A stretch of 5,729 nucleotides of DNA from Bacteroidales bacterium. Lineage in GTDB: Bacteria > Bacteroidota > Bacteroidia > Bacteroidales > UBA932. Each line of letters starts with the position of its first letter. Positions within the stretch are counted from its first letter, which is position 1. Below are positions 1 through 5,729 of this stretch, piece by piece. The notes under the pieces were generated by a model. That model made no database searches. It saw nothing but the letters and a program-made list of their open reading frames with translations, and was not told the DNA's origin. Position numbers and translations under genes: made by a program. The DNA is taken from the NCBI GenBank assembly GCA_004556005.1, contig SFJA01000088.1, positions 1 through 5,729 of the forward strand, given 5' to 3'.

Positions 1-15
1 CTTAAAGTTGCGTGG

Positions 16-918
16 TTAATTCTTTTCCACCTCGCTTATTATCCAGGCGTGTTTTGTGCTGAATTTGCGAGCAAACAGACAGGAACTATCCTGCAATGTT
101 CTGATGTCCTTTAACCGTTCCTTCTCATCTTCGGAAGAGCCCCAGACATAAGGCTTGCCCCTTTCCCAGTCTATTTCGCGCAGACAGATGTCGTTTTCTC
201 TTGCAGCCTTGTAGGTTCTGTTTCTAAAATCACTGTGCCAGACTAAAGACTGAATGAAACTTTCGTCAGAACAGAAAGTATGTCTGAACAATGACAGGAT
301 TTCATTTTTCCTCGATAACAGATAACTGCATAACTCATTGGTTATGCTGCACCAGTTGTGCCCTCTGAGTACTTCCATAGGATAGCTTCTTTTCACACCC
401 AGCCATTGCTGTACTTTAACAGAATATCTGTTGAAGGTACAGGCGCATTTCCTTATGAGTTTCCGGGGATGACGCATATAAGGCAGGAAGAAATAGTAGT
501 AGCCTGTCCGGTATTTTGCAATCTCTCTGTTCTTTTCATCTGATTTTATCGAAACAAACTCCGTCCCAGGATGCTCTTCGATGAATGAGTGTATGTAATC
601 CTGTGACTTGATCGGCAAATCAACACCGGAGAGAAGGTGGTAAATCTTGTACGGACCATGCTTGAAGGCGCATCCCAGCACTGTCAATTCAGCTTCGATC
701 TGGCTGACATCTCCCCACTTGACGTTGATGCGCTCAGAGTAATACAATCCCGCATTGCGGGTCTTTATGCCCTCGAACTGTCTAATGTCTGCCTTCTTGT
801 CAATCAGCAGGAAAATGTCATTCCTCTCATCGTCTATCATGGCAACAAGTCTTCGGAGCAGGTCCGGCTCGTTATGAGCGATAATGCAATATGCGTGTTT
901 TGTTGAATTGTTATCCAT
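16..918 (-). CDS. GT14 family glycosyltransferase (core-2/I-branching beta-1,6-N-acetylglucosaminyltransferase-like)
   Basis: This 300-residue protein has no signal peptide or membrane segment, so it probably acts in the cytoplasm, moving a sugar (GlcNAc or xylose in known relatives) from a UDP donor onto a growing surface glycan. Visible Branch-domain (GT14) landmarks, in order, are YCIIAHNEPDLL (10-21), FLLIDKKAD (36-44), VKWGDVSQIEAEL (66-78), HLLSGVDLPI (94-103), GHNWCSIT (186-193), DESFIQ (218-223) and a C-terminal FARKF. The length fits bacterial single-domain members. The ATG lies only 4 bp after the stop of the pyruvyl transferase family gene, so the two are surely co-transcribed. No Shine-Dalgarno sequence precedes it. 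Its GC (about 43% in five hand-counted 60-base lines) is clearly lower than in pepT (about 57%), hinting at separate acquisition. Family assignment is firm; donor, acceptor and linkage are not known. It ends 15 bp from the window edge, so further cluster genes may follow. Confidence 0.9.
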   Translation of the reverse strand: MDNNSTKHAYCIIAHNEPDLLRRLVAMIDDERNDIFLLIDKKADIRQFEGIKTRNAGLYYSERINVKWGDVSQIEAELTVLGCAFKHGPYKIYHLLSGVDLPIKSQDYIHSFIEEHPGTEFVSIKSDEKNREIAKYRTGYYYFFLPYMRHPRKLIRKCACTFNRYSVKVQQWLGVKRSYPMEVLRGHNWCSITNELCSYLLSRKNEILSLFRHTFCSDESFIQSLVWHSDFRNRTYKAARENDICLREIDWERGKPYVWGSSEDEKERLKDIRTLQDSSCLFARKFSTKHAWIISEVEKN

Positions 919-922
919 ATTA

Positions 923-2074
923 TTACTCAGACTTTAATGACTCAAGCAGCAGATTCTTGCATTCATTCCGCCTTTGCTCCAGCCTCGCATTGACGGCCTC
1001 CCAGCATATTGCTTTGTCAACTTGCACGCTGTCAAGCTGTTCCACATCGAGTAACCTGTCCTCAAGCCCAAATTCCCTGAGCAGCGAAGTGAAACGCGCC
1101 TGCCCTCGCCCGGCATTGCCGATCACCCAAAAGTCTTTATTGAAGATTATTGAAAATACCGCTCCATGGAAACTGTCAACAATGGTCATATCCGCATCCA
1201 TAAAGGCTCTCAGCCAAGTTTCGACACCGGGATATACGCAATCCTCAATATGATGCCTGACATCGTTTTTCGAGCGGTTTTCCTGTTGTTTGAGAGGCAG
1301 TACACGGAATGCTTCAAGCCCCTTGTCTTTGGCAATCCTGCGGGTGAACGCATCAATCCTTTCGTCAGGGTCCAGTACATAATTGAACAAGTTGCCTCTT
1401 GAACGCGGAACATCAGCTTTCCGTATCAATGCGACATAGTCTTCGGCATCCAGCAGCATCGTGGGATCCAGAACGTGCGAAGCCTCTATTCCGAAATGCT
1501 CCCGGCATAACTCAACTCCGCTGTCTTCCCGTAAGGACACAAAGTCGAAACGCTGCGCCAACTGCGCGCACTCGGCAGTCCGGGCAGGGGAGAATTCCCA
1601 CTTGTCGGTGCCGAAGGAAGCGGCGTATGCAATGCGCTTGACCTTCTCTTCAGTTGCAAAATCAAGGAACATTGCATCAAGAAACCTATTGTACTTAGGC
1701 CTCCAGCACTGGTCGCTTCCGACTACGAAGGCATCGAATCGGCCACTGTTTGCCTGTCTTTTGAACCCGGGAGCAGAATAAATTTTCGGGGTGCGATGGA
1801 TGTTGGTGTCGATAAAAGCGTTCAAGTTCCGGCAGATGACATCCTGTTCCTTGCTGGTCGGCATATAGGGCGTAACGAGCTGATTCCCGGGCATTAATAA
1901 GGATCGGATGCTTATTTTGCATTCGTACGCGTATCTCCTGAGGTCCTTTCTGATGCCCCAATCAATCGTTTCGACCTTATGCCCCGCTCCGATAAGAACC
2001 TGCTGCAGAGCATAGTTCTGAACGATTCCACCATAATTGGATTGCAACGCTTGTGTCAGTATGCCTATTTTCAT
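923..2074 (-). CDS. Polysaccharide pyruvyl transferase family protein
   Basis: This 383-residue cytoplasmic protein belongs to the polysaccharide pyruvyl transferase family (CsaB/WcaK-type fold, PF04230). Known members add a ketal-linked pyruvate from phosphoenolpyruvate to a sugar of an exopolysaccharide or wall polymer, but many family members have undetermined activity. Recognisable blocks are the N-terminal NYGGIVQNYALQQ (13-25), VVGSDQCWRP (117-126), IAYAASFG (148-155), SLREDSG (180-186), VLDPTMLL (201-208) and the signature DSFHG (300-304), followed by RFTSLLREFGL (327-337). The N-terminal NYGG-NYALQQ form is the one often seen in Bacteroidetes capsule and exopolysaccharide clusters. 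Length is normal and all blocks are intact. It lies between a GT2 gene (76 bp upstream) and a GT14 gene (4 bp downstream), which supports a glycan-decoration role. No Shine-Dalgarno sequence precedes the ATG. Family is confident; the transferred group and acceptor are inferred. Confidence 0.9.
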   Translation of the reverse strand: MKIGILTQALQSNYGGIVQNYALQQVLIGAGHKVETIDWGIRKDLRRYAYECKISIRSLLMPGNQLVTPYMPTSKEQDVICRNLNAFIDTNIHRTPKIYSAPGFKRQANSGRFDAFVVGSDQCWRPKYNRFLDAMFLDFATEEKVKRIAYAASFGTDKWEFSPARTAECAQLAQRFDFVSLREDSGVELCREHFGIEASHVLDPTMLLDAEDYVALIRKADVPRSRGNLFNYVLDPDERIDAFTRRIAKDKGLEAFRVLPLKQQENRSKNDVRHHIEDCVYPGVETWLRAFMDADMTIVDSFHGAVFSIIFNKDFWVIGNAGRGQARFTSLLREFGLEDRLLDVEQLDSVQVDKAICWEAVNARLEQRRNECKNLLLESLKSE

Positions 2075-2116
2075 TTAAATCTTATTTGCAATTCATATCC
2101 CTTCCATCCGTTGTCC

Positions 2117-2131
2117 TTGTTTCTGAAACAA
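2117..2131. repeat. Short palindrome in the 76-bp gap between GT2 and pyruvyl transferase family genes
   Basis: TTGTTTC and GAAACAA are exact inverted copies around a single central T. The gap 2075-2150 is the only spacer longer than 15 bp within the leftward gene run. As RNA it could form at most a 6-bp, AU-rich stem with a 3-nt loop and has no U-tract on the transcribed strand, so it is a poor terminator. It could be a weak protein site or chance. I saw no clear TAnnTTTG promoter element on the minus strand of this gap. Confidence 0.3.
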
Positions 2132-2150
2132 ATGCTGGCATTCGTGACAC

Positions 2151-3071
2151 TTATTCCCTGCCGGGGAACACCCTGCGCAGTAGCCTGACAATGCCTGTCG
2201 CAAACTTTGGGCTTAACCGGGCAAGACGCCAGAACAACTTGACGCCCAGGGACTTCCAAGGTGCGCAGGATTGCACGTCAGCAAGCTTCCAAAGTTCTGC
2301 GATGCGCTCTGCCGGAACATCGCTCTTGTGCGCTAGGTTGAACAGGCAGCCGAGCAGCAGGGAGTCAATCTGCCGGGCCGCCGCAGGAAATGTTATTTTG
2401 TAAGGCCCGAACTTTCCTATGATATCCATATTGTCGCCCGGCCGCGTATTGGCATATGCTCCGGAGGCATTGTCAAAATACCAGTATAGTACGTTTCCTA
2501 TCCTCTCAACCCGCTCCGAGTGCCGGAGCAGTTCGTAAATGAACAGCTGATCTTCGGCAATCCTGAGCCCGGAATCGAATCTCAGGCCATTGTTCCTGAC
2601 AATATCGTTGCGGACGCATACGCTCCACACGCTTCCCTGAAACAAACCCCTGCTGAGATATTCTTCCGGCGTAATGACCCCCGACTCCCTGCCATCGTTC
2701 TCCCCGGCCACGTAATCCCGGTTATACGCGAACTGAAGCATATCCAGCGAATCCTGTTCCGCCTTTTTGACCATAGTCTCCAGCGCGTCGGGGTAGAACC
2801 GGTCGTCAGCGTCAAGGAACGCCAGCCACTCGCCGCGGGCCTCGTCCAGACCCAGGTTGCGGGCACTGCTGACGCCGCCGTTCTGCTTGTGGAATGCTCT
2901 GATGCGGGGGTCGGCCGCCACAAAGCCATCGCATATACCGGCACTCCCGTCCGTACTGCCGTCATCGACGAGTATGAGCTCCCAGTCTGACAGGCTTTGC
3001 TCCATCACGCTGCGAACCGACCGCTCGAGCATTCCCGCGCGATTGTAAACAGGTATGATGACGCTTACCAT
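2151..3071 (-). CDS. Family 2 (GT-A) glycosyltransferase
   Basis: This 306-residue GT2 enzyme would transfer a sugar from a nucleotide-sugar donor, with inversion, onto a lipid-linked or polymeric glycan on the cytoplasmic face of the inner membrane. The N-terminal GT-A domain is complete: VSVIIPVYNR (2-11), VDDGSTD (35-41), GGVSSARNLGL (65-75), FLDADD with the metal-binding D87-A-D89 (85-90), and an E173-D174 pair in AEDQLF, where the catalytic base usually lies. The C-terminal portion (about 240-306) is basic and moderately hydrophobic (WRLARL, IVRLLRRVF), which may help membrane association, but there is no clear transmembrane helix. It starts 15 bp after the pepT stop and is followed by a 76-bp gap to the pyruvyl transferase family gene. 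Some stretches are very GC-rich (47 of 60 bases in 2821-2880). Donor and acceptor sugars cannot be read from the sequence. Confidence 0.93.
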   Translation of the reverse strand: MVSVIIPVYNRAGMLERSVRSVMEQSLSDWELILVDDGSTDGSAGICDGFVAADPRIRAFHKQNGGVSSARNLGLDEARGEWLAFLDADDRFYPDALETMVKKAEQDSLDMLQFAYNRDYVAGENDGRESGVITPEEYLSRGLFQGSVWSVCVRNDIVRNNGLRFDSGLRIAEDQLFIYELLRHSERVERIGNVLYWYFDNASGAYANTRPGDNMDIIGKFGPYKITFPAAARQIDSLLLGCLFNLAHKSDVPAERIAELWKLADVQSCAPWKSLGVKLFWRLARLSPKFATGIVRLLRRVFPGRE

Positions 3072-3086
3072 ACTGATACGCTTCCG

Positions 3087-4307
3087 CTACTCTGCAAACA
3101 GCCCGATGATGTTGAGTATCACCTGGGCGGCTTTCTGCATCGACTCTACCGGCACCCACTCCATCTTTCCGTGGAAATTCTGTCCTCCGGCAAAGATGTT
3201 CGGGCACGGAAGTCCCTTGAAAGAAAGGTTTGCACCGTCGGTACCTCCTCTGATTGGCTGGATGCGCGGCTTGATTCCGGCCATCTCCATCGCCTTGACC
3301 GCCTTTTCGATGATATGGTAGTGCGGCTCGACCTGTCCGCGCATATTGTAGTACTGATGCCTTATCTCGACGTCTGCCGTACCCACGCCGTAGCGGTCGT
3401 TTATGAAGCGGGCGCATTCGGCCATTACCTGCTTCTGCCTCTCGTGCTTGTCAAGGTCATGATCGCGAAGGATATAGCTCAGGGTAGCCTCTTCCACGCT
3501 GCCCTTGAACCCGACGAGATGGTAGAATCCCTCGTAGCCTTCGGTCAGTTCCGGCCTTTCGCCGGCAGGGAGGAGGGAGTTGAATTCCTGCCCTATCAGT
3601 ATCGCGTTTTTCATCTTGCCCTTGGCATAGCCCGGGTGTACGTTGCGTCCCTGGATGCGCACGGTAGCCGAAGCTGCATTGAAGTTTTCAAATTCCAGCT
3701 CTCCGACTTCTCCTCCGTCCATCGTATAGGCAAATTCTGCCCCGAACTTCTGCACGTCGAACTTGACCACGCCGCGGCCGATTTCCTCGTCCGGGGTGAA
3801 TCCTATCTTAATTGTTCCGTGTTTGATCTCCGGATGTTCCACGAGGTACTGCACCGCATACATTATTTCAGCTACGCCCGCCTTGTCATCCGCACCCAGC
3901 AGGGTGGTTCCGTCGGTGGTTATGATGGTCTCGCCGATGTGTTCGAGAAGCTCCGGGAATTCGCCCGGATCGAGCTTCAGTCCCGGCACTCCCTTGAGCT
4001 CGATGGCGCTGCCGTCGTAGTTGCTGATGATTTGCGGACGAATTCCCTCGCCCGAGGCATCCGGCGCCGTATCGACGTGAGCGATGAATCCGATGGCAGG
4101 CACTTCGCGGTCGAGGTTGGACGGGAGGGTCGCCATAACGTATCCCCACTGGTCGAGTTCCGCTTCGAGCCCCAGAGCCTGCAGTTCGTCGCGCAGAATG
4201 CGCAGAAGGTCAAGCTCTTCCGGTGCAGAAGGCTGTGAGTTGCTGTTTTCGTTAGACTGGGTGTTGACTGCGACATAGCGCAGGAATCTATCGCAAATAT
4301 TTTCCAT
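3087..4307 (-). CDS. pepT: Peptidase T (tripeptide aminopeptidase, M20B metallopeptidase)
   Basis: Peptidase T removes the N-terminal residue from tripeptides in the cytoplasm, completing breakdown of imported or recycled peptides. The 406-residue length matches the family, and the di-zinc site is fully present. H77 lies in AHVDTAPD (with D79), D140 is the bridging aspartate in LLGADDKAG, E174 is the probable catalytic base and E175 a metal ligand in FTPDEEIGRG, D197 lies in YTMDGG, and H379 lies in GGQNFHGKMEWVP. Substrate and dimerisation-lid landmarks NVHPGYAKG and RGGTDGA are also visible. No signal peptide is present. The start is supported by ENICDRFLRYVAVNTQS, the usual PepT N-terminus, and by a TAnnTTTG element about 18 bp upstream. 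It is the first gene of the leftward run and is divergent from the esterase gene. It has no evident functional tie to the glycan genes behind it. Confidence 0.97.
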   Translation of the reverse strand: MENICDRFLRYVAVNTQSNENSNSQPSAPEELDLLRILRDELQALGLEAELDQWGYVMATLPSNLDREVPAIGFIAHVDTAPDASGEGIRPQIISNYDGSAIELKGVPGLKLDPGEFPELLEHIGETIITTDGTTLLGADDKAGVAEIMYAVQYLVEHPEIKHGTIKIGFTPDEEIGRGVVKFDVQKFGAEFAYTMDGGEVGELEFENFNAASATVRIQGRNVHPGYAKGKMKNAILIGQEFNSLLPAGERPELTEGYEGFYHLVGFKGSVEEATLSYILRDHDLDKHERQKQVMAECARFINDRYGVGTADVEIRHQYYNMRGQVEPHYHIIEKAVKAMEMAGIKPRIQPIRGGTDGANLSFKGLPCPNIFAGGQNFHGKMEWVPVESMQKAAQVILNIIGLFAE

Positions 4308-4324
4308 CGTTTTTCAGTTTTTCA

Positions 4325-4332
4325 CAAAAATA
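4325..4332 (-). promoter_or_regulatory. Putative Bacteroidetes -7 promoter element for pepT
   Basis: Read on the minus strand this is TATTTTTG, a full match to the Bacteroidetes TAnnTTTG -7 consensus. Transcription would begin near 4318-4320, giving a leader of only about 11-13 nt before the pepT ATG. There is no recognisable TTTG -33 element at the expected distance upstream. The region is A/T-rich, so a chance match is possible. Confidence 0.5.
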
Positions 4333-4347
4333 GCAAAAAACTCGATT

Positions 4348-4373
4348 CTTATGCTATCTTTGCATAGCATAAG
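4348..4373. repeat. Perfect 10-bp inverted repeat between the divergent genes, candidate operator
   Basis: The arms CTTATGCTAT (4348-4357) and ATAGCATAAG (4364-4373) are exact reverse complements around the 6-bp centre CTTTGC. After one mismatch, two further outer pairs also match. The repeat surrounds the -7 element of the esterase gene and covers the region about 16-41 bp upstream of the pepT -7 element, so a bound dimeric regulator could affect both promoters. The expected esterase transcript starts inside the right arm, so a full RNA hairpin would not be made in that direction. This favours a DNA-level site. The operator role is inferred. Confidence 0.55.
4355..4362 (+). promoter_or_regulatory. 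Putative Bacteroidetes -7 promoter element for the CE2-like esterase
   Basis: TATCTTTG matches TAnnTTTG exactly and is followed by C, as is frequent at such promoters. A start site near 4367-4369 would leave a leader of about 16-18 nt before the ATG at 4385. No TTTG or TTG -33 element is visible at the expected distance, which may mean a weak or activator-dependent promoter. The element lies inside the inverted repeat at 4348-4373. Confidence 0.65.
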
Positions 4374-4384
4374 TATATGAAATT

Positions 4385-5494
4385 ATGAAAAGGAATATTC
4401 TTCTTATCCTGCTGGCGGCAGTGCTCGTAAGTCCTGCTGCCTGGGCGCGTGCTGCCAGATATGAGACCGTAAAGCTCGATCCTGCTTCTCCAGAGATACT
4501 TTATACGGGCCGTACTATGGTGCAGGACGGTGCCGTTGTGTGCAACTGGAGCGGCGTTTATGCCCAGTTGAAGTTCGAGGGAAGCGCGCTGAAAATCAAC
4601 TGCCGCACAGACAGGAAGGTTATGCTCAACGTATGGGTTGACAATCCTATGGGAGCTGAAGCTGACCTTGTCGTTACCGTCGGGCAGAAGGACAGCAGCA
4701 TTGTACTGGCTTCCGGGCTTGGCAAGGGTGAACATAAGGTCTTTATTCAGAAAAGGTCAGAAGGAGGTCAGGGAACGCTTTTTATCAATTCTTATGAACT
4801 CACGGGCAAGCTCCTTCCCGCCGACCCGGGAAAAGAGCGCCTGATCGAAGTGATCGGAGACTCCTACACCTGCGGCTACGGTACCGAGCCGTCTCACAAA
4901 AACGACCCGTTCAAGGTCGAGACGGAGAATTGCAACTATGCCTACGGATGCATAATCGCACGTTATTTTGACGCCGATTACAGACTTGTAAGCCATTCCG
5001 GCATAGGTGTCGCCCGCAATTTCAACGACGGAGGCAAATACACTATGGTGGATCTGTATTCACGTACCCTCGACACTGAGGAAGATTGTCCGGCGTGGGA
5101 CCATCAGTCCGCAAGAAAGCCTGATGTCGTCATAATCTATCTGGGCACCAATGACTTTTCCCGCGGCAAGGCTCCTACCCTGAGCAATTTCTGCAAGAAG
5201 TACAAGTCCCTTATCGACCAGGTCAAGTCCGCTTACGGGGAGTCGGTTCCTGTGGTCTGCGTGGGCTCGAGAATAGACGAAATGGCCGGTACTTACGTTA
5301 AGGAGGCAGTGGAGCGCTGCGGTCACTCCAATGTTTCCTGGATGCAGTTCAACGCAACGATACATAACAACGAAGATGAACTCGGGGCTTCCAACCATCC
5401 TAACTACAGGGGACAGAAGAAAAAGGCAATGGCGCTCATCCCTTATGTAGCAACCGCTACGGGGTGGCAGTTGGAAGACAAGCCTGTAAGGTAG
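4385..5494 (+). CDS. Secreted SGNH/GDSL hydrolase, carbohydrate esterase family 2-like
   Basis: This 369-residue exported protein most resembles CE2 acetylxylan/glucomannan esterases, which remove O-acetyl groups from polysaccharides. Residues 1-23 form a signal peptide (basic KR, hydrophobic ILLILLAAVLV, cleavage near AWA or ARA at 19-23). No lipoprotein cysteine follows, so it is likely periplasmic or released. Residues about 27-145 look like the beta-rich N-terminal domain of CE2 enzymes. The SGNH domain follows: nucleophile S160 in GDSYTCGYG, block-II G206 in HSGIG, block-III N256 in YLGTNDFS, and catalytic H338 in ASNHPNYRGQ. The residue two before the histidine, usually Asp in the family's DWHP motif, is Ser336, which suggests a Ser-His dyad. 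The length is typical. The start fits both the signal peptide and a promoter-like TATCTTTG 22 bp upstream of the ATG. The SDR gene follows after 32 bp with no terminator. The exact substrate is unknown. Confidence 0.88.
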   Translation: MKRNILLILLAAVLVSPAAWARAARYETVKLDPASPEILYTGRTMVQDGAVVCNWSGVYAQLKFEGSALKINCRTDRKVMLNVWVDNPMGAEADLVVTVGQKDSSIVLASGLGKGEHKVFIQKRSEGGQGTLFINSYELTGKLLPADPGKERLIEVIGDSYTCGYGTEPSHKNDPFKVETENCNYAYGCIIARYFDADYRLVSHSGIGVARNFNDGGKYTMVDLYSRTLDTEEDCPAWDHQSARKPDVVIIYLGTNDFSRGKAPTLSNFCKKYKSLIDQVKSAYGESVPVVCVGSRIDEMAGTYVKEAVERCGHSNVSWMQFNATIHNNEDELGASNHPNYRGQKKKAMALIPYVATATGWQLEDKPVR

Positions 5495-5526
5495 GGAAAG
5501 GCCGTGTTTGAAAATAACTTGGTATT

Positions 5527-5729
5527 ATGGAATTGAATCTCAAAGGAAAGGTTGCCGTGGTTACGGGAGGTACCCGCGGTATCGGATATGCTATCGTCAA
5601 GAAGTATCTGGAGGCCGGCGCTACGGTAGTTCTGTGCGGTTCGCGTGAATCGACTGCCGCTGCGGCTCTCGAAAAGATCAGGGGAGAAATGCCGGGCTGC
5701 ACGGTTGATGCCATTTGGCCTGACCTGTG
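5527..5729 (+). CDS. SDR family oxidoreductase, N-terminal part (runs off window)
   Basis: Only the first 67 codons are present. They encode the start of a Rossmann fold of a classical short-chain dehydrogenase/reductase: LKGKVAVVTGGTRGIGYAI has the TGxxxGIG dinucleotide-binding motif at residues 13-20, and the second strand ends as VVLCGSRE (34-41). The Arg at 40, just after that strand, hints at a preference for NADP(H). The catalytic Ser-Tyr-Lys residues lie beyond the edge, so the reaction cannot be named. FabG-like ketoacyl reductases and sugar or polyol dehydrogenases share this N-terminus. The ATG is 32 bp after the esterase stop, with no hairpin or clear promoter between them, so co-transcription with the esterase is likely. 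No Shine-Dalgarno sequence is seen. Confidence 0.9.
   Translation, partial: MELNLKGKVAVVTGGTRGIGYAIVKKYLEAGATVVLCGSRESTAAAALEKIRGEMPGCTVDAIWPDL

Larger units (their letters stand above)
16..4307 (-). other. Probable transcription unit: pepT, GT2, pyruvyl transferase family, GT14
   Basis: Four complete genes point the same way with spacers of 15, 76 and 4 bp and no hairpin-plus-T-tract terminator between them. Only one convincing promoter-like element is seen, ahead of pepT. The three distal genes share a glycan-assembly theme while pepT does not. The unit may continue to the left beyond the window. Co-transcription is inferred from spacing alone, and a separate start in the 76-bp gap is possible. 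Confidence 0.5.

Noticed and set aside
2520..2990. A 156-codon open frame on the plus strand, antisense to GT2
   Set aside because: It lies opposite the conserved GT-A core (VDDGSTD, FLDADD) in a very GC-rich stretch and shows no family motif, so it is a shadow frame.
2997..4238. A 413-codon open frame on the plus strand, antisense to almost all of pepT
   Set aside because: It has no recognisable domain, is rich in His, Arg and Val as expected from reading a GC-rich gene backwards, and lies opposite a fully conserved PepT. The lack of stops follows from the codon bias of pepT.
4348..4373. Reading the inverted repeat as an intrinsic terminator or riboswitch
   Set aside because: It lies between divergent genes, with no gene ending there, no following T-tract, and a -7 element in its centre. 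A DNA-binding site is the better explanation.
4377..4388. Mini upstream reading frame ATG AAA TTA TGA overlapping the esterase start codon
   Set aside because: Only three codons, in an A/T-rich leader where such frames arise by chance. The adjacent ATG at 4385 begins a clear signal peptide. Translational coupling is possible but unsupported.
4349..4735. A 128-codon minus-strand frame over the esterase start and promoter region
   Set aside because: It runs through the signal-peptide coding region and the intergenic promoter, has no recognisable motif, and lacks a promoter-like element of its own.
5495..5526. Possible separate promoter for the SDR gene (TAACTTGG, with TTTG upstream)
   Set aside because: TAACTTGG mismatches TAnnTTTG, and the upstream TTTG is far too close for a -33 element. 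Co-transcription with the esterase is simpler.

Overview
The window looks like ordinary chromosomal DNA from a Bacteroidota bacterium, probably a gut-type member of the Bacteroidales with mid-range GC. The main support is the intergenic region 4308-4384. It carries a perfect match to the Bacteroidetes sigma -7 consensus TAnnTTTG on each strand, and none of the starts has a strong Shine-Dalgarno sequence. The gene content (a secreted CE2-type esterase, a DSFHG-type polysaccharide pyruvyl transferase, a GT14 enzyme) also fits this group. Genus cannot be settled from the sequence alone.

Layout: four genes run leftward from the intergenic region at about 4.3 kb, and two run rightward. The leftward set, in transcription order, is pepT (4307-3087, tripeptide aminopeptidase), a GT2 glycosyltransferase (3071-2151), a polysaccharide pyruvyl transferase family protein (2074-923) and a GT14 core-2/I-branching-type glycosyltransferase (918-16). 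Spacers are 15, 76 and 4 bp, so one transcript is plausible, although the 76-bp gap could hold a further promoter or processing site. The rightward set is a signal-peptide-bearing CE2-like SGNH esterase (4385-5494), then after 32 bp the first 67 codons of an SDR oxidoreductase (5527 to the window edge).

Functionally, the three distal leftward genes form a small module for building and decorating a surface glycan: two sugar transferases and a pyruvyl (or related) transferase. pepT is a cytoplasmic peptide-catabolism gene with no obvious biochemical link to them. GC falls from about 57% in pepT to about 43% in the GT14 gene (hand-counted samples), suggesting that the distal end is accessory DNA attached behind a core gene. 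The rightward genes suggest extracellular deacetylation of plant or host glycans plus a cytoplasmic NAD(P)-dependent step.

The most interesting local signal is at 4325-4373. Two divergent -7 elements lie next to or inside a perfect 10-bp inverted repeat with a 6-bp centre, which could be a shared operator. I found no RNA genes, CRISPR array, insertion sequence or clear intrinsic terminator, and no convincing evidence of an undescribed system.
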